Assembly: GCA_016190145.1 (NCBI GenBank)
Contig: JACPRD010000214.1
Span: 1-64,000, forward strand
Direction of reading: 5' to 3'
DNA: 64,000 nucleotides
Source: Planctomycetota bacterium
Lineage (GTDB): Bacteria > Planctomycetota > MHYJ01 > WSZJ01
A program made the translations under genes and the position numbers. Every line of letters starts with the position of its first letter. The first letter of the stretch is position 1. Below, in pieces: positions 1 to 6,016 of this stretch. The notes under the pieces are model-generated. The model ran no database searches. It was not told the origin of the DNA and saw only the letters and a program-made list of their open reading frames with translations.

Positions 1-66
1 CAGACTCACCTGTAAGGGCTGTGCGGGTGGCCGGTTCTGACGAACCCGCGCTGCGGTTTGAGGGAT
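1..66. repeat. Dispersed 66-bp repeat, copy A
   Basis: The first 66 bases match the reverse complement of 60826-60891 at 59 of 66 positions with no gaps. Both copies carry a short palindrome, GGTTC/GAACC, around a 4-base loop that differs in one base (TGAC here, TGGC in copy B). Similarity stops abruptly after the shared GAGGGAT. In copy B the other end runs into a 143-bp hairpin, so this copy probably continues past the left window edge. No reading frame explains it. Confidence 0.8.
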
Positions 67-89
67 CTCTAGTCGCGGCTTCCGGCCGG

Positions 90-148
90 CCTGCACCGCG
101 CGCCGAGGGACCCCGACTCGACCGCCAGCCTGAAACGCGCGGTGCAGG
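90..148. repeat. Intergenic inverted repeat, 13-bp arms
   Basis: Arms at 90-102 and 136-148 (CCTGCACCGCGCG and its exact reverse complement) are separated by 33 bases. It lies about 150 bp beyond the stop codon of the dehydrogenase gene and has no T-tract, so it is not an obvious intrinsic terminator. The rest of 1-299 shows only a C/T-rich low-complexity stretch around 200-230, and I see no gene there. Confidence 0.6.
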
Positions 149-299
149 ACGTGACGCCCGGGGGTGGCACGCGGATGTTTCTCAGACTCCGAGGCCGTTC
201 CTCCTCCTGCTCCTTCTCCTCCTTCTCCTGGGCCGTTTCAGAACAACCGGCCATTATCAAGGTGCGTGCGGACAATTCGATCTTCGTCGCGGTCGGACC

Positions 300-1124
300 T
301 CAATACCGGTAAAACCCCTCCCCGCTCTTCCGCCCCAGCTTCCCGGCGGCCACCATCTTGCGGAGAAGGGTGGGCGGCGCGTAACGCGCCTCGCCGAAGG
401 CCTCGAAGAAGATCTCCGCGATGTGGAGCGTGGTGTCGAGACCGACGTAGTCGAGCAGCTCCAGCGGGCCCATCGGATGCGCGCAGCCCAGCTTCATCCC
501 TGCGTCGATGTCCTCCTTCGAGGCCAGCCCCTGCTCGTAGACCCGGATGGCCTCGATGAGGTACGGGACGAGCAGGCGATTCACGATGAAGCCCGGCGCG
601 TCAGGCGCGAGGATCGCGGTCTTCCCGATGCGCGCGACGAAGGCCCGCGCGGCGGCAAGCGTCTCTTCCGACGTCTTCAGGCCCCTGGAGAGCTCGACCA
701 GTTTCATCACGGGCACGGGGTTGAAGAAGTGCATGCCGATGAACCGGTCGGGCCGGCGCGTCGAGGCGGCCATTTCGGTGATGCCTAGCGACGACGTGTT
801 CGAGGCGAGGAGGGAGTGCTGCGGCAGGATCACGTCGAGGTCGGCAAACAGCTTCCGCTTGGCCTCCATGTTCTCGACCACGGCCTCGACGACGAGATCG
901 CAGTCGCGGAGCGCGTCGAATTCGAGCATGAACGAAATCCGGCGCAGCGCTTCCGGCTGCTTCATCTTCTCAAGTGACCTCGTCACGCGCTCCCTTCCCT
1001 GCTCGAGCGCCATCGGCGCAACCTCGCACACGACCGTCGGAAACCCGGCGGCTGCCGCGCACGCGGCGATGCCGCTTCCCATCAGCCCGCACCCGCACAC
1101 GCCCACGTCCTTGATTTCTTTCAT
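300..1124 (-). CDS. 3-hydroxyacyl-CoA (3-hydroxybutyryl-CoA) dehydrogenase
   Basis: Predicted to oxidise (S)-3-hydroxyacyl-CoA to 3-oxoacyl-CoA with NAD(P), in beta-oxidation or in reverse in C4 metabolism. At 274 residues it fits the short monofunctional family (about 280). The Rossmann motif GCGLMGSG lies at 11-18, SNTSSL at 108-113, the catalytic HFFNP at 132-136, and PGFIVNRLL near 177-185 starts the helical C-terminal domain, which ends with GKLGRKSGEGFY. The ATG overlaps the stop of the upstream small gene as ATGA, so it is the last gene of a four-gene unit with thiolase and hydratase. Substrate chain length cannot be read from the sequence. 'C4' is inferred from the short form and the neighbours. 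Confidence 0.93.
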   Translation of the reverse strand: MKEIKDVGVCGCGLMGSGIAACAAAAGFPTVVCEVAPMALEQGRERVTRSLEKMKQPEALRRISFMLEFDALRDCDLVVEAVVENMEAKRKLFADLDVILPQHSLLASNTSSLGITEMAASTRRPDRFIGMHFFNPVPVMKLVELSRGLKTSEETLAAARAFVARIGKTAILAPDAPGFIVNRLLVPYLIEAIRVYEQGLASKEDIDAGMKLGCAHPMGPLELLDYVGLDTTLHIAEIFFEAFGEARYAPPTLLRKMVAAGKLGRKSGEGFYRY

Positions 1125-1381
1125 GAGTTCCGGCTCCCGGCATCGAGGAGGAGGCCGCCGGCGTAGTAGAGGGCGGCGTTGAAGAAGAAGGCGAACAGGA
1201 GGGTGGCGCCGATCCCGAATTTCAGGATCTGCCAGCCGATGAACCAGCCCGGGAATTCCACGACCAGCCCGACGGCGGTGACGAAGTTCCCCGCCGACCC
1301 GGGCGCGAGCTTGCCCGCGAACAGCAGGACGAACGCGATCGCGTGGACGACCATCAGCATGAGGGAGGTCCTGTGTCTCAC
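1121..1381 (-). CDS. Small membrane protein in acyl-CoA operon
   Basis: The 86-residue product has about three hydrophobic segments (near 7-24, 33-50 and 56-78) and a short polar tail, so it is an integral membrane protein of unknown role. The GTG start at 1381 overlaps the TGA of the hydratase gene as GTGA, and its own TGA overlaps the dehydrogenase ATG as ATGA. Translational coupling on both sides argues that it is real. An internal ATG at codon 8 would lose the coupling. I do not recognise a family. Its position inside a beta-oxidation-type operon suggests membrane association or metabolite handling, but that is inference only. Confidence 0.72.
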   Translation of the reverse strand: MRHRTSLMLMVVHAIAFVLLFAGKLAPGSAGNFVTAVGLVVEFPGWFIGWQILKFGIGATLLFAFFFNAALYYAGGLLLDAGSRNS

Positions 1382-2115
1382 CGGTCGCTCCAGTTCGGCG
1401 GACGCTTCTCGAGGAAGGCCGTCAGCCCCTCGGTGGCGTCGGCGGTTTTCATGAGGGAACCGAGGTAGATCTCCTCGATCCGTTCGAGGTCCAGGTTGAG
1501 AAGCGCGAGGCGCGTGGCGGCGAGGGCGGCGGCGGAGTTCCGGACGAACAGGGCGGTCTCCGCCTCGACGGCGCGGTCGAGATCGGCCGCGGGGACGGCG
1601 CGCGAGACGAGCCCGAGGGCCGCGGCCTCGCGGCCGCTCACCGGTTCGCCCGTGAGAATCAGCCGGCGGGCGCGCGCGGCGCCCACCGCGCGCGGCAGCA
1701 GCGCGCAGGCAATGGGCGGAAAGACGCCGAGGCGGATTTCGGGGAAGCCGACGGAAGCGTCTTCCGCGGCCACGGCGGCGTCGCAGGCGAGGAGCAGTTC
1801 GGCGCCGCCGCCGAGGCAGGCGCCGTGGACCCGGGCGACCAGGGCGCAGGGGAGGGCCGCGAGGGTGCGGAACAGTTCGTGGAAGAGGCGGATCATGGGG
1901 GCGCCGGAGGCGCCGAGGTGGTCGCCGACGTCCACGCCGGCGCAGAAGGCCTTTCCCTCTCCGGCCAGCACGAGGGCGCGCACGCCGCGCCAGTCGGCCT
2001 GACGCAGTGCGTCAAGAGCTTCTTCCATCATGCCGACGGTGAACACGTTGAGCGGCGGGCGCGCGAGGGTGAGCCGCGCGACCGGTCTGCCGACCTCGAG
2101 CCGTACGAGGCTCAT
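1378..2115 (-). CDS. Enoyl-CoA hydratase/isomerase (crotonase) family protein
   Basis: Crotonase-fold protein of 245 residues, expected to hydrate an enoyl-CoA. The oxyanion-hole segment FCAGVDV is at 57-63, and HGACLGGGAE carries the first catalytic Glu at 106. The second lies in GFPEIRLG (Glu126). After it comes VFPPIACALLPR instead of the usual PGxGGTQRL-type sequence. That variant resembles what I remember of cyclohexa-1,5-dienecarbonyl-CoA hydratase-like members, so the substrate may not be a simple short-chain enoyl-CoA. The ATG at 2115 was chosen because the frame is open far upstream only as antisense of the thiolase gene. It sits 38 bp after the thiolase stop. Confidence 0.88.
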   Translation of the reverse strand: MSLVRLEVGRPVARLTLARPPLNVFTVGMMEEALDALRQADWRGVRALVLAGEGKAFCAGVDVGDHLGASGAPMIRLFHELFRTLAALPCALVARVHGACLGGGAELLLACDAAVAAEDASVGFPEIRLGVFPPIACALLPRAVGAARARRLILTGEPVSGREAAALGLVSRAVPAADLDRAVEAETALFVRNSAAALAATRLALLNLDLERIEEIYLGSLMKTADATEGLTAFLEKRPPNWSDR

Positions 2116-2153
2116 TCCGATCCCCGACGAAGCCGAAACACCAGGAACCGCCC

Positions 2154-3332
2154 TTACGGCGCCGCGAAAGACACCGCCATCCCCTGCCCGCCGCTGACGC
2201 AGAGCGTCGCGAGCCCGCGTTTCGCCCCGCGCCGCCGCATTTCGTGGAGGAGCGTCGCGACGATGCGCGCGCCCGTCGCGCCGATCGGGTGCCCGAGCGC
2301 GATGGCGCCGCCGTTCGGGTTCAGCCGGTCGCGGCCGAATTTCAACTCGCGGTCGCACGCCAGCACCTGCGCCGCGAACGCCTCGTTCAGCTCCACGACG
2401 TCGTACGCGCCGAGAGGCACGCCCGTCTTCTTCTCCAGCTCCCGGATCGCGGGCACCGGCCCGATGCCCATGATCTTCGGGTCCACGCCGGAAATCGCCC
2501 ACGCCTCCAGCCGCGCCAGGGGCTTCCAGCCGTGCCGCTTCACCGCCTCCCCCGAGGCCAGCACCGCCGCCGCCGCGCCGTCGGTGATCCCGCTCGAGTT
2601 CCCCGCGTGGATCGTCCCGTCCTTGCGGAAGACCGGGGGCAGCTTCGCCAATCCCTCCACGGTCGTGCCGTCGCGCGGATGCTCGTCCGTCGCGAACGGC
2701 GACGTCTTCCCTCTCTCGCTCAGCTCGACCGGGACCATCTCGTCGCGGAACCGCCCCGCCTTGCGCGCCGCCTCGCAGCGGCGCTGCGTCTCGACGGCGT
2801 ATTCGTCCTGCTCCCGCCGCGAAATCGAGTACTTGTCCGCGAGCAGCTCGGCGGTCTCGCCCATCAGCAGGTTCGAAAGCGGGCAGAGGAACCCGTCCTT
2901 GTACATCGCATCCACGACCTCGCCGTGCCCGAGCCGGTACCCGTCGCGGAAACCCGTGAGAAAGTAAGGAAGCCGCGACATCGATTCCGTGCCGCCGGCC
3001 AGCCCCACCTCGATCTCGCCGTGCCGGATCTGGCGCGCGAGGTCCACCATCGCCTGGAGCCCCGACCCGCACGCCCGGTTCACCGTCATCGCCGGCACCG
3101 AGTCCGGCACCCCCGCGCGAAACCCGATCTGCCGCGCCACGTTCGGCCCGCCCCCCGCCTGCCGCCCGTTCCCGAACTCCACGTCCTGCACCAGCTCCGG
3201 CCTCGCCCCCGCCGCCGCGAGCGCCCCCTTCGCCGCGAAAACCCCCAGGTCCGCCGCGGTCAGCCCCTTCAGGCTCCCCCCGAATTTCCCGATCGGCGTC
3301 CGCACCGCCGAGACGACGTAAACCTCGCTCAT
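2154..3332 (-). CDS. Acetyl-CoA acetyltransferase (thiolase)
   Basis: A 392-residue thiolase of normal family length, catalysing thiolytic cleavage or condensation of acyl-CoA. The nucleophile Cys88 lies in VNRACGSGLQAM, His348 in ALGHPIGATG and the second Cys378 in CVSGGQGMA. NEAFA is present near 316. It is the first gene of the minus-strand unit thiolase, hydratase, small membrane protein, dehydrogenase. Together these give acetoacetyl-CoA, 3-hydroxybutyryl-CoA and crotonyl-CoA interconversion. No acyl-CoA dehydrogenase or PHB synthase is in the window, so the direction of the pathway is open. Confidence 0.95.
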   Translation of the reverse strand: MSEVYVVSAVRTPIGKFGGSLKGLTAADLGVFAAKGALAAAGARPELVQDVEFGNGRQAGGGPNVARQIGFRAGVPDSVPAMTVNRACGSGLQAMVDLARQIRHGEIEVGLAGGTESMSRLPYFLTGFRDGYRLGHGEVVDAMYKDGFLCPLSNLLMGETAELLADKYSISRREQDEYAVETQRRCEAARKAGRFRDEMVPVELSERGKTSPFATDEHPRDGTTVEGLAKLPPVFRKDGTIHAGNSSGITDGAAAAVLASGEAVKRHGWKPLARLEAWAISGVDPKIMGIGPVPAIRELEKKTGVPLGAYDVVELNEAFAAQVLACDRELKFGRDRLNPNGGAIALGHPIGATGARIVATLLHEMRRRGAKRGLATLCVSGGQGMAVSFAAP

Positions 3333-3376
3333 GCCCCGTATTCTGCGTCCCCCCGCCCGGGCGCGCCAGAGGCTTC

Positions 3377-3434
3377 TAAGCCGGGCCGAGGAAGTCCGTT
3401 CGGACCGGCGGAGGCCTTCCGCCGGCCCGGCTTA
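3377..3434. repeat. Branched inverted repeat upstream of thiolase
   Basis: Outer arms TAAGCCGGGCC (3377-3387) and GGCCCGGCTTA (3424-3434) are perfectly complementary. Inside are two smaller palindromes, GTCC-GTTC-GGAC and a GGCGGA...TTCCGCC stem, so the single strand could fold as a three-way junction. It lies between the divergent thiolase and LURP-one-like genes. It is followed by a GAGCGAG/GGCGAGTCGAAGGG-type sequence and the string GGGTGCCGGTGT, which recurs near 60737. Confidence 0.65.
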
Positions 3435-3535
3435 CCCGGAGCGAGCCCGCAGGGCGAGTCGAAGGGTGCCGGTGTCAGCGTCGGAGGGAACGGGAAAACA
3501 CTTACTCTCCTTCGCCGGGCTCATGGCTTCCCCCC

Positions 3536-4117
3536 CTACCCCTGCTTCCCCTCAACAGCGCACAGCAGAAGCGCCGCCGCGATCCCCAGACGGCGGTCGA
3601 GCAGAAACTCGGGGTCGCCCCCGAAGTCGGCCGTGATCTTCATCACGAACGGGTTGAAATTCTGCCGGAAATGCGCGACCGGTCGCCCGCCAAGACTGAC
3701 CGAGTAGTGCTGGGGGATGAGATTGGTGAGGAAGCGCCGGACGAGGGCGAGAAGCGTGCTGTCCTCCACGATGGTCCCCACCTCCTGGTCGTTCAGGTCG
3801 AGGATCGCCCACTCGTCCTGAATCAGCGACTTGAGACCCCTGCGGCGAAGCGCGCCGACACGCTCCCCCGTCTCGGTGTCGACGACGTCGTACGTCGCGG
3901 AGAAATCGATGATGTTCCGCGCCTTGATCGTGAGAACCTCCTGCGTCATGTCCTCCCCCGTGTAGATCCGGATGTCCTCCTTCAGCTTGAACGCCTTCAT
4001 GTTTGAGTAAAAAACGACCCGGCCGTCCGGAGCATAGATGTGGAAGGCCCCGCCGAAAATCTTCAGGACCTTGCGGCGGATCAGGTACGAGGGAAGCTGA
4101 AAGCGCTCGGCGTACAT
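3536..4117 (-). CDS. LURP-one-related / scramblase-like (LOR) family protein
   Basis: The 193-residue protein looks like a Tubby/LOR-fold protein. It opens with RFQLPSYLIRRKVLKIFGGAFHIY, continues with alternating beta-strands and has an ALRRRGLKSLIQDEWAIL segment near 98-116 typical of the family. The family binds membranes or phospholipids or has unknown function, and no catalytic residues are expected. A hydrophobic C-terminal stretch (LGIAAALLLCAV) resembles the buried C-terminal helix of the fold. An AAGGAGC ribosome-binding site precedes the ATG. Promoter-like boxes lie at 4149-4177. Confidence 0.75.
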   Translation of the reverse strand: MYAERFQLPSYLIRRKVLKIFGGAFHIYAPDGRVVFYSNMKAFKLKEDIRIYTGEDMTQEVLTIKARNIIDFSATYDVVDTETGERVGALRRRGLKSLIQDEWAILDLNDQEVGTIVEDSTLLALVRRFLTNLIPQHYSVSLGGRPVAHFRQNFNPFVMKITADFGGDPEFLLDRRLGIAAALLLCAVEGKQG

Positions 4118-4148
4118 GCGGAGCTCCTTGCGGGAAGGGTGGGTCGGG

Positions 4149-4177
4149 ATTCTATGCGCTTCACGGCGGGTTGTGAC
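4149..4177 (-). promoter_or_regulatory. Sigma70-like promoter for LURP-one-like gene
   Basis: Read on the minus strand, GTCACA (4177-4172) is followed after 17 bases by TAGAAT (4154-4149). The predicted start would be about 25-30 bases before the ATG at 4117, leaving room for the AAGGAGC ribosome-binding site. Confidence 0.5.
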
Positions 4178-4258
4178 ACTGTTCCGAAGCAGGGGTGCCG
4201 CTTGATCCGGACTTCCCCGGATGTTTCACTGGCCCCTCTTCCATTTCAGGGAGGCCCC

Positions 4259-5119
4259 ATGAGACCGCTTCCAATCCTCGCCGCGCTCCTGACTCTCGCA
4301 GCAGGCGCTTCCGGGCAGGAACCCGTCGAGTTCAGGATCAAGCTCCTGAAGGACGCGAGCTGGAAGGTCGAGCAGACGATCGACTTCAAGTCGGCGATGT
4401 CGGACAGGATTTCGAAGACCACGGGCGACCAGCCGCTGGTCAAGGGAACGTGGAAGCTGACGGAGGCGTGGACGGACCTTTGCACGCTGGACAAGGAGGG
4501 GCGGCCGATGTCCGTCAGGCGGACGGTGACGGCGTCGAAGTGCGGGGGCCCGGCGGCGAAGCCTGAGGCGACGTCGCTCGAGGGGGCGGTCGTGACGGTG
4601 GAGGAGAAGGAGAAGGATCTGAACAGCAGGACGGCGTCCGTGAAGGGCAAGCCGGCGCAGGCGTCGCTCGACGTGCTGGCGAAGGGCCCGGTGGATTCGG
4701 TGTCCTTCCTGTTTCCGGACCATCCGGTGAAGCCGGGGGAGGAATGGAAGGTGATCCCGCACTGGGTCTGCCTGTTCCAGCGCGTGGCGTGCGCGGGGAT
4801 TCCGGGCCTGCCGACGTTTCGTCTTTCCGAATTTGCGAAGCTGATGGAGTACCTGAAGTCGCACGGCCAGTCGCCGCAGGGGTGCGAGATCACGGGGAAG
4901 GTGTCGCAGGTGGAGAAGGGCGAGGCGCTGGTGGAATTCGCGGGAAAGTCGGACGACGGGGTGGCGACGGTCGACATCAAGGCGACGCTCAAGTGGAACG
5001 TGGCGCGCGGGCGGCCGGTGTCTCTCGAGTGGAACCAGGCGCGGTCGGTGAAGGCGAACGCGGACGCCGGGACGGCGGGATTCAACGAGGAATGGAAGAT
5101 CGTGAAGTCATGGAAGTAG
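4259..5119 (+). CDS. Secreted protein of unknown function
   Basis: The 286-residue product has a clear Sec signal peptide (MRPLPILAALLTLAAGASGQ) and no lipobox. The mature part is a beta-rich, Lys/Glu-rich domain with a pair of Cys around 165-170. The pattern 'FPDHPVKPGEEW' and a C-terminal EEWKIVKSWK resemble DUF6263-like secreted proteins, but I am not certain of that assignment. The longer upstream frame has no signal peptide and overlaps the divergent gene, so the ATG at 4259 is preferred. It precedes nnrD by 42 bp. Confidence 0.7.
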   Translation: MRPLPILAALLTLAAGASGQEPVEFRIKLLKDASWKVEQTIDFKSAMSDRISKTTGDQPLVKGTWKLTEAWTDLCTLDKEGRPMSVRRTVTASKCGGPAAKPEATSLEGAVVTVEEKEKDLNSRTASVKGKPAQASLDVLAKGPVDSVSFLFPDHPVKPGEEWKVIPHWVCLFQRVACAGIPGLPTFRLSEFAKLMEYLKSHGQSPQGCEITGKVSQVEKGEALVEFAGKSDDGVATVDIKATLKWNVARGRPVSLEWNQARSVKANADAGTAGFNEEWKIVKSWK

Positions 5120-5157
5120 GGGCCGTCCCCGCGGTCGCAATCCGCGGCGCGCTGCCT

Positions 5158-5163
5158 TATCAT
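5158..5163 (+). promoter_or_regulatory. -10-like TATCAT at the nnrD start
   Basis: TATCAT overlaps the first possible nnrD ATG (5162) and lies 7 bases before the second (5171). If used, transcription would begin at about the second ATG and give a leaderless message. No good -35 is visible, so support is weak. Confidence 0.3.
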
Positions 5164-6016
5164 GCCTGACATGAAGGAGATCCGCGCGGTCCCGGCTCTT
5201 CCGGCGCGCCCGGCCGGCGCGCACAAGGGCGATTTCGGGCGGGTGGCGGTGCTGGGGGGAAGCGTCGGGATGTCGGGGGCGCCGATGCTGGCGGCGCGGG
5301 CGGCGCTTCGGTCGGGGGCGGGGCTGGTCGAGCTCGCGGTCCCGTGGAGCGTATGGATTCCGGCAGCCGCGGCGATTCCGTGCGCGCTCGTGAAGCCGCT
5401 GACGGAATCGCCGGGGGGCGCGGCGGACGCGACGGCGGAGGAGATCGAAGGGCTGCTGGGGCCGGCGACGGCGGCGTGCGCGGGTCCCGGGATGGGGACG
5501 AGCGAGGCGGCGGGGCGAACGCTGGCGCTGGCGCTGGCGAGGCTCGCCATTCCCGCCGTCCTGGACGCGGACGCGCTGAACCTGCTCGCGGCCTCGAAAA
5601 CAAAACTCCGGCCTGACTCCGTGCTGACCCCCCACCCGGGCGAGATGGCCCGCCTGGCCGGCATCCCCCGCGACGAGGTCCAGGCGCGCCGCCGGGACGT
5701 CGCGACGTCCTTCGCCAGGGAGCACGGAGTCGTCCTGGTCCTCAAGGGCCCCGGAACCCTCGTCACCGACGGCGACCGCCTGTTCGTCAACGAAACCGGC
5801 ACCCAGGCCCTCGCGCGCGGCGGCACCGGAGACGTCCTCGCCGGCATGCTCGCGGCCCTCCTCGCCCGGAAAATGACTCCCTTCGACGCCGCCGTCCTCG
5901 CCGTCCACGCGCACGGGCTCGCGGGCGAAGCCGCCGCCCGGCGGCTCGGCGCGATGGGGATGACCGCCGACGACGTTGTCGAGGAACTGCCCGGCGTCTG
6001 GAAGGGGCTCGCATGA
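5162..6016 (+). CDS. nnrD: ADP-dependent (S)-NAD(P)H-hydrate dehydratase
   Basis: Repairs NADHX/NADPHX (hydrated nicotinamide cofactors) by ATP- or ADP-dependent dehydration. It is a ribokinase-fold protein of 284 residues. Motifs in order are HKGDFG near 21-26, GPGMG near 108-112, DADALN 135-140, LTPHPGEM 155-162, LKGPGT near 184-189 and the anion-hole GGTGDVLAG near 210-218. The NnrE epimerase domain often fused to it is absent and not seen nearby, so this is the stand-alone dehydratase. ATGs at 5162 and 5171 are both possible. The gene overlaps the next by 4 bases (ATGA). Confidence 0.9.
   Translation: MPDMKEIRAVPALPARPAGAHKGDFGRVAVLGGSVGMSGAPMLAARAALRSGAGLVELAVPWSVWIPAAAAIPCALVKPLTESPGGAADATAEEIEGLLGPATAACAGPGMGTSEAAGRTLALALARLAIPAVLDADALNLLAASKTKLRPDSVLTPHPGEMARLAGIPRDEVQARRRDVATSFAREHGVVLVLKGPGTLVTDGDRLFVNETGTQALARGGTGDVLAGMLAALLARKMTPFDAAVLAVHAHGLAGEAAARRLGAMGMTADDVVEELPGVWKGLA

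Noticed and set aside
69..275. Small minus-strand frame in the left intergenic region
   Set aside because: No ribosome-binding site, a Glu/Lys run caused by a C/T-rich tract, and it overlaps the repeats.
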